Below, piece by piece: positions 22,838-33,209 of a stretch of DNA of 64,000 bases (its first letter is position 1; every line of letters begins with the position of its first letter). The stretch spans positions 84,117 through 148,116 of the forward strand of contig JANQKG010000030.1 in NCBI GenBank assembly GCA_028281235.1, read 5' to 3'. The notes beneath the pieces are model-generated. The model was not told where the DNA came from. It saw nothing but the letters and a program-made list of their open reading frames with translations, and made no database searches. This DNA is from Afifellaceae bacterium. Lineage in GTDB: Bacteria; Pseudomonadota; Alphaproteobacteria; Rhizobiales; Afifellaceae. The position numbers were made by a program, and so were the translations under genes.

Positions 22838-24156
22838 TGCCTCTGTCAGGTTCCGCCCGTGCTGCGGCGTTCGCCCTTGGAGCCCTCATGAACATTGCGC
22901 TTGCCACACCACCGGCTCAGGCCACCACCGTCCAGGAGGTCACCAGCCCGTCGGGGCTGACGGCGTGGGTGGTGGAGGATTACACGCTGCCGATTGTGGC
23001 GATGAACATGGCATTTCGTGGTGGCGCGTCGCAGGACCCGGACGGCAAAGCGGGCCTCGCCAACCTCATGTCCGGCCTGTTGGACGAAGGCGCCGGGCCG
23101 CTCGATTCGCGCGGCTATCAGACGAAGCTTGAGGACCTCTCCGTCACGATCAACTTCGATGTCGGCGCCGACGCCTTCTACGGCAATCTGCGCACGCTGA
23201 CGACCAATCTTGACGAGGCGGTGGAACTCCTCCGTCTTGCCATAAACGAACCGCGTTTCGATGCGGAGCCGGTGGAGCGTATCCGCGGGCAGGTGATCGC
23301 CAATCTCCGGCGTGAGGAATCGGACCCGAACGACGTTGCCGGCCGCCTGTGGTCGGCCACCATGTTCGGCGCGCATCCCTATGGCCAGTCGCGGCAGGGC
23401 ACGCCGGACAGCGTCGCCGCGATCAATGCGGACGATTTGAAGGCCTTCCATGCGCGCACTCTGGCGCGTGACAATCTGCACGTCGTCATGGTCGGCGCGA
23501 TCAATGGCGAAAAGGCGGCAGAGGTGCTCGACAAAGTCTTCGGCGCGCTGCCGGCAGAGGCCAATCTCAACTCGATCGCCGAGGTCAATCCGGCGGTGTC
23601 GCAAACTGCGCATGCGGCGCTTTCCGTCCCGCAGACGACGGTGCGGCTCGGCGGGCCGGGGTTGAAGCGCGACGACCCGGATTTCATCGCCGCCTATGTC
23701 GCCGATCACATCCTCGGCGGCGGGACGTTCTCCTCGCGCCTCTACAAGGCCGTGCGTGAAGATCGCGGCCTCGCCTACTCCGTCGGCACCAGCGTCGTCC
23801 CGTTCGACCATGCCGGCGCCTTCGTGGCGGCGACCTCCGTTGGTGCCGCCAACGCCGATGCGGCGGTCGAGATCATGCTGGAGGAGATCGCCAGATACGG
23901 CGAAGACGGGCCGAGCGAAGAGGAGCTTGCCTCGGCCAAGGACTATCTGGTCGGCAATTTCGCCTTGCGCTTCGATTCTTCGCAAAAGATCGCGCGCAAC
24001 CTCCTGCACTTCCAGCTCGACAATCTCGGGATCGATTATCTGGAGCGGCGGAACGATCTGATCCGCGCGGTCACCCTGGAGGACGTGAAGCGGGTGTCGA
24101 AGCGCATCTGGAGCCAGCCGCTTTCCGTCATCACCGTGGGGCCGGGCGAAAGCTGA
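22837..24156 (+). CDS. M16 family protein, zinc motif lost (non-catalytic partner)
   Basis: 439 residues with a likely signal peptide (hydrophobic AAAFALGALMNIALA, cleavage near AQA). It aligns as an M16 protein (VVEDYTLPIVAMNMAFRGGA, then GLANLMSGLLDEG) but has LANLM where the HxxEH site should stand, so it cannot bind catalytic zinc. The C-terminal M16 domain retains the substrate-chamber segment RLYKAVREDRGLAYSV with the Arg/Tyr pair that helps hold peptide. Paired catalytic/non-catalytic M16 subunits are known in bacterial and mitochondrial processing peptidases. The one-base overlap with the upstream gene argues for 1:1 synthesis. Confidence 0.9.
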   Translation: MPLSGSARAAAFALGALMNIALATPPAQATTVQEVTSPSGLTAWVVEDYTLPIVAMNMAFRGGASQDPDGKAGLANLMSGLLDEGAGPLDSRGYQTKLEDLSVTINFDVGADAFYGNLRTLTTNLDEAVELLRLAINEPRFDAEPVERIRGQVIANLRREESDPNDVAGRLWSATMFGAHPYGQSRQGTPDSVAAINADDLKAFHARTLARDNLHVVMVGAINGEKAAEVLDKVFGALPAEANLNSIAEVNPAVSQTAHAALSVPQTTVRLGGPGLKRDDPDFIAAYVADHILGGGTFSSRLYKAVREDRGLAYSVGTSVVPFDHAGAFVAATSVGAANADAAVEIMLEEIARYGEDGPSEEELASAKDYLVGNFALRFDSSQKIARNLLHFQLDNLGIDYLERRNDLIRAVTLEDVKRVSKRIWSQPLSVITVGPGES

Positions 24157-24293
24157 GGCGGACGAACGCCCGTTAATGCCGCCTGGGGCCCACTCCAGGC
24201 TCAGAAGCGCTTGACTCCGCCCCCGGGCTTGCGCTTGACGCGCCTTCTGCCCACGATAGCGACAACGGGCAAGCCAAGGGGTTGGAGGGCGAT

Positions 24294-24863
24294 ATGCGAT
24301 TGAAGACCGCGGGTCTTACGGCATTTCTGGTGCTGTCTTGGAGTTCGTTCGCGGCGGCGGGGCCGATCGCGGATGCCGGGGCGGAAGCGGAGGGGCTTCA
24401 TGCGGACGGTCAGATTGTGGAGGCGCTTGAGGCGTTGAACGCCGCCGCCGATGTGGTGTGGGGCGAAGGCGCGCTGGCCTTCAGGACGGTGGCCGTGGTG
24501 GACGCGGCAAGCGGCTTCGGCCTCTACGATGTGCGCGCCGACGCGACCTTCAAGCCCGACCAGAAGCTGACGGTCTATGTGGAGCCGGTCGGCTTCGGAT
24601 ATGGCGGCGGGACGGTCGCCTTCACCGCCGATCTGGCGCTGGAGAACGCCACCGGCCAGGTTCTCAACGAGACCGCCGACGTGTTCGCCATCGACGCGCC
24701 GTTCGCGGAAGGAAGGCGCGAATTCTATATGACGTTAACCTTTGACGTGCCCTTCCTGCGCCCTGGCGATTACACGGCGATCTTCACAGTCCACGACAAG
24801 AACTCCGATAAAAGCGGCAGCTTCGACGTGCCGTTCAACGTCGCCCTGCCGGCCGCCGAATAG
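24294..24863 (+). CDS. conserved exported protein of unknown function
   Basis: 189 residues with a signal peptide (MRLKTAGLTAFLVLSWSSFA, cleavage near AAAGP). The mature part starts with an Ala-rich helix (EGLHADGQIVEALEALNAAA) and continues as a beta-rich domain with YVEPVGFGYGGG and FDVPFLRPGDYTAIFTV, reminiscent of immunoglobulin-like folds. I recall similar rhizobial hypothetical proteins but no assigned function. ATG at 24294 has GGAGG upstream and restores the signal peptide. It lies between the M16 pair and groESL, on the same strand, with no clear operon link to either. Confidence 0.75.
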   Translation: MRLKTAGLTAFLVLSWSSFAAAGPIADAGAEAEGLHADGQIVEALEALNAAADVVWGEGALAFRTVAVVDAASGFGLYDVRADATFKPDQKLTVYVEPVGFGYGGGTVAFTADLALENATGQVLNETADVFAIDAPFAEGRREFYMTLTFDVPFLRPGDYTAIFTVHDKNSDKSGSFDVPFNVALPAAE

Positions 24864-24939
24864 GCGGCAACGCGCTTGCGACAGCGGACGACCCCGTGCG
24901 GCCCCGCAAGAAAATGCCGGCCGCTTCGGCGCTTTGCCA

Positions 24940-24968
24940 TTGACAAGCGAACGGACGCGCCCTACCTC
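24940..24968 (+). promoter_or_regulatory. candidate groESL promoter
   Basis: TTGACA (24940-24945) with TACCTC (24963-24968) 17 bases further on. The -35 is consensus, the -10 is weak, as is common in alphaproteobacteria. It sits 12 bases before the CIRCE element, placing the operator at or just after the transcription start. Confidence 0.5.
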
Positions 24969-24980
24969 ACCGCCGGCCTG

Positions 24981-25007
24981 TTAGCACTCCCTTCGGGCGA
25001 GTGCTAA
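24981..25007 (+). promoter_or_regulatory. CIRCE operator (HrcA binding site)
   Basis: TTAGCACTC (24981-24989), nine bases, then GAGTGCTAA (24999-25007): an exact match to the CIRCE consensus. HrcA bound here represses groESL; heat inactivates HrcA. It lies 51 bases before the groES start. No hrcA gene is in the window. Confidence 0.97.
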
Positions 25008-25058
25008 CAGCTGTTTTCGTAGGGCGTCCGCCCTCCAGAAGGACGAGAGAGGGAGCAT

Positions 25059-25373
25059 ATGCATTTCCGTCCACTACATGACCGTGTTGTCGTCCGCCGT
25101 CTTGAGTCTGAGGAGAAGACCAAGGGCGGCATCATCATCCCAGACACCGCCAAGGAGAAGCCGCAGGAAGGCGAAGTGATCGCCGTCGGCCCCGGCGGCC
25201 GTGACGAGGCCGGCAAGTTGCAGCCGCTCGACGTCAAGGTCGGCGACCGCATCCTGTTCGGCAAGTGGTCCGGCACCGAGGTCAAGCTCGATGGCGAGGA
25301 ACTCCTGATCATGAAGGAGTCCGACATTATGGGCATCATCGAGAAGAAGTCGGCCAGAAAGAAAGCCGCCTGA
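25059..25373 (+). CDS. groES: co-chaperonin GroES
   Basis: 104 residues, slightly longer than E. coli GroES through a C-terminal basic tail ([10 protein letters not shown]). It begins [20 protein letters not shown] with the mobile loop [15 protein letters not shown], and ends with the conserved [15 protein letters not shown]. As a heptamer it caps GroEL during ATP-driven folding. It has a GAGAGGGAG ribosome binding site and lies downstream of a perfect CIRCE element. groEL follows after 46 bases. Confidence 0.98.
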   Translation: MHFRPLHDRVVVRRLESEEKTKGGIIIPDTAKEKPQEGEVIAVGPGGRDEAGKLQPLDVKVGDRILFGKWSGTEVKLDGEELLIMKESDIMGIIEKKSARKKAA

Positions 25374-25410
25374 CCTGCGCCCATCCATCCTGCGGAATTT
25401 TCAGAGTTAA

Positions 25411-27057
<1,647 letters not shown>

Positions 27058-27082
27058 GGACGTCCGCCGACGTCAGAGATGA

Positions 27083-27109
27083 AACGGGGCCCGCGCGGGC
27101 CCCGTTTTT
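27083..27109 (+). terminator. intrinsic terminator of groESL
   Basis: Arms AACGGGGCCC and GGGCCCCGTT with a short GCGC centre, followed by a T-run at 27105-27109. A classical rho-independent terminator 25 bases after the groEL stop. Confidence 0.92.
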
Positions 27110-27143
27110 CGTTGCGGGCCCACGAGCAGTCCCGCGGATCACC

Positions 27144-27175
27144 GTAGCCCGGATGGAGCAGAGCGAAATCCGGGG
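27144..27175. repeat. GTAGCCCGGATGGAGC repeat, copy 1
   Basis: GTAGCCCGGATGGAGC-type sequence followed by GCGAAATCCGGG, in the 310-base gap between groEL and hisG. Related copies in both orientations are at 51909-51989. GCCCGGAT pairs imperfectly with AATCCGGG to give a small hairpin. Confidence 0.7.
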
Positions 27176-27204
27176 GCGGGCGCGCTGCGATCAATCCTCT
27201 CCTC

Positions 27205-27350
27205 TGTCATCCCGGTTCGGCCGAAGGCCGAGACCGGGACCCATGAACACCGACGCAGGCGCTTGATTGCGAAATGCAAGCGCGGGCCTTGCAGACTGGG
27301 TTTATGGGTCCCGGACAAGCGCTGACGCGCTTTCCGGGATGACAAACGAG
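27205..27350. repeat. about 150-base palindromic element, copy 1 (MITE-like)
   Basis: It starts TGTCATCCCGGTTCGGCCGA and ends TTTCCGGGATGACAAACGAG, so the ends are inverted repeats. Inside is an internal hairpin GGCCGAAGGCCGAGACCGGGA and an ACCCATGAACACC segment. Three more copies occur at 32165, 51741 and 56287. Together with the preceding repeat and the groESL terminator it accounts for the gap up to hisG. Confidence 0.8.
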
Positions 27351-27367
27351 AAGGGCTTGCCTGGGGC

Positions 27368-28108
27368 TTAACCGTCCGGCGGACCCGGAAGCTCGCCCGT
27401 GACCGTCAGGCCCGCGGCGCCAAGCCGGTTCAGGATCGTATCCGCGGCGGCCCGCGCCTCGGTGCTCCATTCGGCCACACGCGAGGCGGCGAGATGCGCC
27501 TCAGACCGCAGGATCACGCCGTCATCGAGCACCTTCAAATGATTGGCGGCGAGCGTCGACCCGGTGGTCGTGATATCGACGATGAGGTCGGCGGTGCCGG
27601 CGGCGGGAGCGCCCTCCGTGGCGCCAAGGCTTTCCACGACGCGATAAAGGGCGATGCCATGTGCAGCGAAGAAGCGCTGCGTGAGATTCCAATATTTGGT
27701 GGCGATGCGCATGCGGCGGCCGTGGCGGGCGCGAAAGCCGGCTGCGACATCGTCGAGATCGGCCATGGTCCACACATCGACCCACAGGTCCGGCACGGCG
27801 ACGACAACATCGGCCCGGCCGAAGCCAAGCGGCGCGAGAAGTGCGATCGTCTCATCGGCCCGGACGACGCTTTCGCCCACGAGATCCGCCCCGGTGATAC
27901 CGAGATGGACCGTGCCGGCGGCAAGCTCTCGGGCGATCTCCGCGGCGGAGAGAAAGGCGACCTCGATATCGTCGGAGCCGGCGACGCGGCCGCGATAATT
28001 ACGGCCGTCAGCCTTCTCCACGGGGAAGCCGATGGCGGCGAGAAGCGCTTCCGATTTCTCCATCAGGCGACCCTTTGAGGGCACCGCAAGGATGACGGCG
28101 GCGCTCAT
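27368..28108 (-). CDS. hisG: ATP phosphoribosyltransferase, catalytic subunit
   Basis: 246 residues; short-form HisG lacking the C-terminal regulatory domain and therefore dependent on HisZ. It catalyses the first step of histidine synthesis (ATP plus PRPP). Recognisable are [19 protein letters not shown] at the start, the [17 protein letters not shown] segment, and the PRPP-binding [19 protein letters not shown] near residue 175. It overlaps hisZ by four bases (ATGA), which fits stoichiometric synthesis of the hetero-octameric HisG-HisZ complex. Short HisG plus HisZ is usual in alphaproteobacteria. Confidence 0.95.
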   Translation of the reverse strand: MSAAVILAVPSKGRLMEKSEALLAAIGFPVEKADGRNYRGRVAGSDDIEVAFLSAAEIARELAAGTVHLGITGADLVGESVVRADETIALLAPLGFGRADVVVAVPDLWVDVWTMADLDDVAAGFRARHGRRMRIATKYWNLTQRFFAAHGIALYRVVESLGATEGAPAAGTADLIVDITTTGSTLAANHLKVLDDGVILRSEAHLAASRVAEWSTEARAAADTILNRLGAAGLTVTGELPGPPDG

Positions 28109-29208
28109 GGCTTCGGCCCCGCGTCAAGAACATTAAGGCCCATCGTGAAGCCAACGGCGGGAATCGCGCTCTTTGCTCCGAGCATCTCCATGAGCCGGTC
28201 GTAACGCCCGCCACCGGCGAGCGGCTCTGCGCTATCCTCAGCTCGAACCTCAAACACCAGGCCGGTGTAGTAGTCGAGCGGGCGACCGAAGCCGGCCTCG
28301 AAGCGAATGGGCGCGGCCGGCGCGGCAGCGGCAATCGTCGTGGCGCGCTCTGCGAAGGCCTCCAATGCTGCGCGGAGGTCGAGGCCTTGCGCATCGGCAA
28401 AGGCGCTGAGCCTTGCCTCGGCTTCCGCGAGCGGTGCTTCCAGGGCCATATAACGCTTCAGCACGTCGACCGTGTGGGCGGCGGCGGCAGCATCGGACAG
28501 GGCACGGCTTTCCAGGAGCCGCTCGGCAATCTCCGCCGAATTGCGGCCGGCGCCCTCGCTATGCCCTTGGGCGCGCCGCCGCTCATCGATGAGCCCGATC
28601 AGCTCGTCATGCTGGCCTGCCTCGACGAGGCGAGCGAGCGCAGGGTCGAGGCGCTCAGCCTCGGCCTGCGGCGGCGTGGCCATGCGCTGGAGGTTGGCGG
28701 ACAGCGCCTGCGGCAATCCGAAGGACCGACGCAGCCGCCGACGCCAGCGACCGGGAAGCCCAAGCGCCCTGAGCACCGCCGTGAACACGCCGATATCGCC
28801 GAGGCGGACAGCGAGCGGCTTGTCCGTGACTTCGCCCGCGCAGGCGACGGCAAGCGCCAGCACCTCCGCATCGGCCTTTGCGCGGTCGGCGCGGCCGATA
28901 TCCTCGTAGCCCGTCTCAAGCCGCTCCGGCGCGCCCGCTTCGTGGCGACGGAAGACGAGGCCTTCATAGGCGTAGCGCGCGGCGCCGTCGGCGCTCCGCA
29001 GATGCTCCAGGCAGAGCGGGATGGTGAAGTCCGGCCGAAGCGCCAGGCGTTCGCCCTGCGGACCCTCGGTGACGAACATGCGGCGGCGGATGTCCTCGCC
29101 GGCCGTCTCCAGGAACGGATCGGCAGGGTGGAGCACGGGCAGCTCGACCCAATGCGCGCCGGCTTTGTCGTAGAGCGGACGGAGGCGGTTCTGGACGGGG
29201 GCGGTCAT
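28105..29208 (-). CDS. hisZ: ATP phosphoribosyltransferase regulatory subunit
   Basis: 367 residues, a HisRS-like paralogue without aminoacylation activity that binds histidine and activates short HisG. Class II synthetase-type motif remnants are visible: [20 protein letters not shown] (motif 2-like), [20 protein letters not shown] and [12 protein letters not shown] near the C-terminus. ATG at 29208 gives the family start; the frame continues upstream through a palindromic repeat and is not translated. Its 3' end overlaps hisG by four bases. hisS lies upstream on the same strand but is separated by a repeat, so co-transcription of all three is possible but unproven. Confidence 0.93.
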   Translation of the reverse strand: MTAPVQNRLRPLYDKAGAHWVELPVLHPADPFLETAGEDIRRRMFVTEGPQGERLALRPDFTIPLCLEHLRSADGAARYAYEGLVFRRHEAGAPERLETGYEDIGRADRAKADAEVLALAVACAGEVTDKPLAVRLGDIGVFTAVLRALGLPGRWRRRLRRSFGLPQALSANLQRMATPPQAEAERLDPALARLVEAGQHDELIGLIDERRRAQGHSEGAGRNSAEIAERLLESRALSDAAAAAHTVDVLKRYMALEAPLAEAEARLSAFADAQGLDLRAALEAFAERATTIAAAAPAAPIRFEAGFGRPLDYYTGLVFEVRAEDSAEPLAGGGRYDRLMEMLGAKSAIPAVGFTMGLNVLDAGPKP

Positions 29209-29225
29209 TGGGCGCGCTTTACGAA

Positions 29226-29316
29226 AGTCATGCCCGGACTTGATCCGGGCATCCATTCCGGAGCCGAGCCTGCGGATGGCTGAGTTGATTGCCGGGTCAA
29301 GCCCGGCAATGACGAC
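29226..29316. repeat. double hairpin repeat between hisS and hisZ
   Basis: Two palindromes stand in line: TGCCCGGACTTGATCCGGGCA, given as arms TGCCCGGA/TCCGGGCA around CTTGA at 29230-29250, and arms TTGCCGGG/CCCGGCAA around TCAAG at 29289-29309. A related structure is at 56459-56503. Confidence 0.75.
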
Positions 29317-29344
29317 AGAAGAGACATGTCGACGTCGACCCGCC

Positions 29345-30937
29345 TCACCCGCCGCGCTGCTTTTCAAGCAGCGCATTGACCTCCGCCACGAGATCAGCGC
29401 GGTCGATCTCGAACTGGCCGGGGCGCTCGTCGCGCCAGGCGTCGTGGCCTTCGATTGCCGAGGCGCGCGCCTTGCCGGCGATGAGGTCCTTGATCTGCAC
29501 GACCGGGCCTTCTTTGCGATCGAATTCCTGGCTGCCGGCGATGATGGCGACCGGCGCGTTGCGACGGTCGGCATATTTCAGCTGCGCCTTCATGCCAGAG
29601 GTGCCGAGATACATTTCGACCGGGACAACAGGCTCGCTAGTCTTTCGATCCTTGTTCAGTCCCTCTCGCAGCTCCGCGACCATTTTTTGGTAATCGGCGA
29701 GCCGCTCGCGATCCATCACAGTGACGACCACGGGCCCCACGGCAACATCATCGTCCAGTTTATTCTTGTACTTCAGCGCAGCGGCGAGGCGCGACACGCC
29801 GACGGAGAAGCCGGTGGCTGGGACATCTTCATTTCGGAAGCGGCCGACAAGACCGTCATAACGCCCGCCCCCACCGACCGAGCCGAAGACCACGGGCTGG
29901 CCCTTCTCGTTCTCCACGTCGAAGGTGAGTTCGGCTTCGAAAACCGGGCCGGTGTAATATTCGAGACCACGCACGACGGAGGGGTCGATACGGATGCGGT
30001 CTCGCAGGTATCCGGTTCTAACGCAGAAGTTCTGCAGGTCCGAAAGCTCCGCTGTCCCTTCGGCAAACGTCTCATTCTCCAGAACTGAATGACCGGCGTG
30101 CAGCGGAAGCCCCCAAGCGAGCCGCCCGGCGCGGTCCTGACCGACCATTCGTTCACGTCGTTGCATCTCCTCTTCAGAAGGGTCTGCACTTACTGCGGCC
30201 AAGGAGTTTGCAACAGCGAGCACAACCTCAATCTGATCGATATCGAGGCCAGCACCCTTAGTATGGTCGCCACTTTGGTCGGTGCGACCTTCCTTGCCCA
30301 GGAGTTTTGCTACAGCTTCAGTTCCGAGGCGGTCACGTTTGTCTAGGGCACGGAGAACTGCAAGTTTCTGGGCTTCACTCCGGACTCCAATTCCTTCCAT
30401 CACGCCATCGAGAATCTTACGGTTGTTCACCTTGATGACGTAATCCCCGCGGTCAAAGCCCAGCGCCTTCATCGTGTCCGCGGCCATCATGCAGATCTCG
30501 GCGTCCGCCGCGGGGCTTGCCGCGCCAACCGTATCGGCGTCGAACTGCATGAATTGCTTGAAACGACCGGGGCCGGGCTTTTCGTTCCTGAATACCCAGC
30601 CGGAACGATAGGAGCGATAGGGTTTGGGCAGGCGCTCGTAATTCTCGGCGACGTAGCGGGCGAGCGGCGCGGTCAGATCGTAGCGCAGCGAGAGCCAGGC
30701 TTCGTCCTCGTCCTGGAAGGAGAACACGCCCTCATTCGGCCGGTCCTGGTCGGGCAGGAATTTTCCCAGCGCCTCGGTATATTCCACGAACGGCGTCTCC
30801 ACCGGCTCAAAGCCGTAGCGCTCGTAGACGCGCTTGATGGTCTCCATCATGCGCTCCACGGCGCGGATATCCGCGGCCTCGCGATCGGCAAAGCCGCGCG
30901 GCAGTTTCGGCTCAAGCCTGTTCTTTTTGTCGGACAT
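29345..30937 (-). CDS. hisS: histidyl-tRNA synthetase (alphaproteobacterial long type)
   Basis: 530 residues, about 100 longer than E. coli HisRS because of insertions around residues 195-270. Class II motifs: [17 protein letters not shown] and [20 protein letters not shown] (motif 2), the HisA-type loop [15 protein letters not shown], and [12 protein letters not shown] (motif 3 region), followed by an anticodon-binding domain with [18 protein letters not shown]. Published work reports that many alphaproteobacteria have an atypical HisRS that accepts tRNA-His without the extra G-1; this longer form would fit that group but sequence comparison is needed. Start ATG at 30937. Confidence 0.94.
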   Translation of the reverse strand: MSDKKNRLEPKLPRGFADREAADIRAVERMMETIKRVYERYGFEPVETPFVEYTEALGKFLPDQDRPNEGVFSFQDEDEAWLSLRYDLTAPLARYVAENYERLPKPYRSYRSGWVFRNEKPGPGRFKQFMQFDADTVGAASPAADAEICMMAADTMKALGFDRGDYVIKVNNRKILDGVMEGIGVRSEAQKLAVLRALDKRDRLGTEAVAKLLGKEGRTDQSGDHTKGAGLDIDQIEVVLAVANSLAAVSADPSEEEMQRRERMVGQDRAGRLAWGLPLHAGHSVLENETFAEGTAELSDLQNFCVRTGYLRDRIRIDPSVVRGLEYYTGPVFEAELTFDVENEKGQPVVFGSVGGGGRYDGLVGRFRNEDVPATGFSVGVSRLAAALKYKNKLDDDVAVGPVVVTVMDRERLADYQKMVAELREGLNKDRKTSEPVVPVEMYLGTSGMKAQLKYADRRNAPVAIIAGSQEFDRKEGPVVQIKDLIAGKARASAIEGHDAWRDERPGQFEIDRADLVAEVNALLEKQRGG

Positions 30938-31085
30938 GAAACTAATGCCGTTCGGGCCGCTCTGGCCGACCCGTTCTGTCAGGACGCCCGCGCATCCGGC
31001 GCGACGGGCGCGGCCTTACTAGCGGCGCGCGGCGCTTGCGGCAACTGTGGGCGCGAATGTGGCGGCTTCCTGGCGCAATGCACGG

Positions 31086-31158
31086 CGCCCCACCTCCCCC
31101 TTGCGGGGAGGTCGAAATCCGGCGAGCGTCAGCGAGACGGATTTCGGGTGGGGGTGAG
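31086..31158. repeat. left flanking repeat of the DUF559 gene
   Basis: It begins CCCCACCTCCCCCTTGCGGG and ends GGATTTCGGGTGGGGGT, so the outer CCCCACC/GGTGGGG and inner GAAATCC/GGATTTC arms pair, and a CCTCCCC/GGGGAGG hairpin sits in the left part. The DUF559 ATG follows directly and uses GGGGGTGAG from the repeat end as its only ribosome-binding-like sequence. An inverted copy stands at 31531-31600. Confidence 0.85.
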
Positions 31159-31530
31159 ATGCCTCATAGACGGATCGACACGGCACAGCGTTCTCAGGCC
31201 AGAAGCCTGCGTAGGGCCTCAACAGACGCGGAAGCGCGATTGTGGGGCGAGCTGCGCGGCAATCGTCTGTGCGGCCACGGCTTTCGCCGGCAGGTTCCGA
31301 TCGGGCCCTACATCGCGGACTTCGTATGCTTCGCAAACCGGCTCATCGTGGAAGTCGATGGTGAGCAGCATGGCTTTGACACGAATAGGCGCGCTGACGA
31401 ACGGCGGACGGCATGGCTTGAGGCGCAAGGCTTTCGAGTGGTTCGGTTCTGGAACAACGAAGTGCTGAAAGAGACCGGCGCGGTCTGCAATGCGATCCTC
31501 GACGCGTTAGGAGGACCGCTCGAGCCGTGA
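31159..31530 (+). CDS. DUF559 (Vsr/PD-(D/E)XK endonuclease-like) protein
   Basis: 123 residues of the DUF559 family, which shares the very-short-patch-repair endonuclease fold. Signature pieces are LRRASTDAEARLWGELRGN, GHGFRRQVPIGPYIADF, the core CFANRLIVEVDGEQHGFD with acidic residues of the nuclease site, and LEAQGFRVVRFWNNEVLKE. The biological role of DUF559 is not established. ATG at 31159 gives the family start; a longer open frame to 31036 runs through the repeat and is ignored. The gene is bracketed almost to the base by inverted copies of a palindromic repeat, which suggests a mobile or repeat-associated cassette. Confidence 0.88.
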   Translation: MPHRRIDTAQRSQARSLRRASTDAEARLWGELRGNRLCGHGFRRQVPIGPYIADFVCFANRLIVEVDGEQHGFDTNRRADERRTAWLEAQGFRVVRFWNNEVLKETGAVCNAILDALGGPLEP

Positions 31531-31600
31531 CCCCCACCCGAAAATCGCGACGCCAAAGGCTTGCGATTTTTCGACCTCCCCGCAAGGGGGAGGTGAGATG
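31531..31600. repeat. right flanking repeat of the DUF559 gene (inverted copy)
   Basis: It starts immediately after the DUF559 stop codon with CCCCCACCCGAAAATC and ends with CGACCTCCCCGCAAGGGGGA followed by GGTGAGATG. Read in reverse it matches the left flank, including the CCTCCCCCTTGCGGGGAGG core and the GGTGAGATGC-type edge, with a diverged centre. Confidence 0.85.
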
Positions 31601-31625
31601 CGGTGCCGGCGGCAACGCCACGTCT

Positions 31626-32087
31626 TTATCCCGCCCGCTGCTTCTCCACTTCGCGGGCGCGGCGCTGGATCTCGGCGGCGGAGAGGTCCTCCTTGTGGGT
31701 GGCGATCCACCACAAATTGCCGGCCATGTCCTCCACGCCGCCATTGCGGTCGCCGTAGAACTGGTCCTCAGGCGGCATGACCGGTTTGGCGCCGGCGGCA
31801 AGCGCCTTCTCATAGGTGGCGTCGCAATCCTCCACGTAGACATAGACGAATCCCGGCCGATGCATGCCGTCGCGGGCGTCGCCCAGCATGATCGTGGAGC
31901 CTCCGATCTCGATCTCGATGTTCCACAGCGATCCGTCGGCGCGCAGGAGCGGCTCTTGGATGGCGCGCGCGTCGAACACAGCTTTGGCGAACTCGACCAC
32001 GCGCATTGCGTCGGGCACGACGATAAACGTGCTTACCACGCTGCGCCCGGAGGCGCGCCAGCTCTCAAGCATCGATGCGGACATCAT
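31626..32087 (-). CDS. VOC superfamily protein (glyoxalase/PhnB-like)
   Basis: 153 residues with two beta-alpha-beta-beta-beta modules of the vicinal oxygen chelate fold: STFIVVPDAMRVVEFAKAVF in the first, and FVYVYVEDCDATYEKALAAG with EDMAGNLWWIATHKEDLS in the second. The family includes metal-dependent dioxygenases, epimerases, resistance proteins and many uncharacterised PhnB-like members; the substrate is unknown. Two consecutive ATGs (32087 and 32084) follow a good AGAGGAG site. The open frame upstream runs through a palindromic element and is not translated. Confidence 0.85.
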   Translation of the reverse strand: MMSASMLESWRASGRSVVSTFIVVPDAMRVVEFAKAVFDARAIQEPLLRADGSLWNIEIEIGGSTIMLGDARDGMHRPGFVYVYVEDCDATYEKALAAGAKPVMPPEDQFYGDRNGGVEDMAGNLWWIATHKEDLSAAEIQRRAREVEKQRAG

Positions 32088-32164
32088 CACTCCTCTCGCA
32101 ATGATTGCGGCGGGCAGTCTAGCGGGGTTTTGTGGCGTTGGAAGTGACCTCTCTCCATCAGCCT

Positions 32165-32311
32165 TTGTCATCCCGGTTTGGCCGCAGGCCAAGACCGGGA
32201 CCCATGAACACGGGGGCGGCGAACAGGCGCTGTTCCGCAGCCTTCCCATAAAGGCGCGGTGTTCATGGGTCCCGCACAGCGCCGCTCCGCGCCGCTTGCG
32301 GGATGACAAAC
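32165..32311. repeat. about 150-base palindromic element, copy 2
   Basis: It begins TTTGTCATCCCGGTTTGGCC and ends CTTGCGGGATGACAAAC, with the internal ACCGGGACCCATGAACAC segment shared with copies at 27205, 51741 and 56287. It fills most of the 262-base gap between the VOC gene and the DUF72 gene. Confidence 0.8.
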
Positions 32312-32349
32312 TCAAATGTCGAGGATGTCGTCGTTGCCGGAGGCGGCTT

Positions 32350-33162
32350 CTACTCCGCTAGCTTTTCAATCAGCGCCTCAGCGGCGGCGGGCGCACGCAC
32401 CTTGGCGCCGGCGATGAAGAAGACGTAGACGGGCCGCGCATCGGTGTTGGCCCCTCCCCCGTCCGCCGCGTCGTCGATACGTGGCAAGTCGTTGGGCACA
32501 CCGCCCGCTTCCCATGTTCGCGCGCGCGTCGCCCATTCATCCAGCGCTGCTTCAGCATAGCCCGTCGGCACGTCCTCTGAGGTGCGCATCAACCGTGCAT
32601 AGACGAAATCCGCCGTGTCATCAGCGATCGCGGGATAGTCCTCGGAATCGGCGTAGACGATGGCAATTCCATGCTGGCGCGCCAGCGCCACGAAGGCCGG
32701 ATCGAGAAAACTCTTGTGGCGGACTTCCACGGCATGACGAAGCGACAGGCCGCCGACCTCGCGCGGCAGCATTTCAAGGAAGGCGCCGAAATCGTCCGGA
32801 TCGAAGCGCTTGAACGGCGCGAACTGCCACATGACCGGCCCGAGCTTTTCGCCGAGCTCGGCAATGCCGCCTCCGAAAAACCATTCCAGGGACTCGCCGG
32901 CTTCCGCCAACACCTTCTTGTTGACGATGGCGCGGTGGCCCTTCACGGCGAAGACGAAGCCGTCGGACACGGCGTCGCGCCATTTGGCGAAGCTCGCCGC
33001 GCTCTGTGCGCGATAGAACGTGCCGTTGATCTCAATCGCGGTGAGCCGCGTGCCGGCATGCTCCAGCTCGCGCGCCTTGGCGAGGCCGGCGGGATAGAAC
33101 GTCCCCCGCCACGGCTCGTAGGTCCAGCCGCCAATGCCGACATGGATTTTGGAGGCGCTCAT
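32350..33162 (-). CDS. DUF72 family protein
   Basis: 270 residues of the DUF72 (YecE-like) TIM-barrel family. Markers are HVGIGGWTYEPWRGTFYPAG at the N-terminus, TAIEINGTFYRAQSAASFAK, FVFAVKGHRAIVNKK, and the later HAVEVRHKSF and YARLMRT segments. The function of the family is unproven, with suggestions of a nuclease or nucleic-acid-processing role from structure and genome context. ATG at 33162 is the family start; upstream codons in the open frame are not conserved. A small membrane-protein gene and uvrB lie upstream on the same strand. Confidence 0.87.
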   Translation of the reverse strand: MSASKIHVGIGGWTYEPWRGTFYPAGLAKARELEHAGTRLTAIEINGTFYRAQSAASFAKWRDAVSDGFVFAVKGHRAIVNKKVLAEAGESLEWFFGGGIAELGEKLGPVMWQFAPFKRFDPDDFGAFLEMLPREVGGLSLRHAVEVRHKSFLDPAFVALARQHGIAIVYADSEDYPAIADDTADFVYARLMRTSEDVPTGYAEAALDEWATRARTWEAGGVPNDLPRIDDAADGGGANTDARPVYVFFIAGAKVRAPAAAEALIEKLAE

Positions 33163-33209
33163 ACCGATGTCACTCTTCCTGTTTGCTCGTATGAAAGCCA
33201 AACGGCGCG

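Noticed and set aside
31036..31158. Longer N-terminus for the DUF559 protein
   Set aside because: The extra codons lie in the palindromic repeat and are not part of the DUF559 family start.
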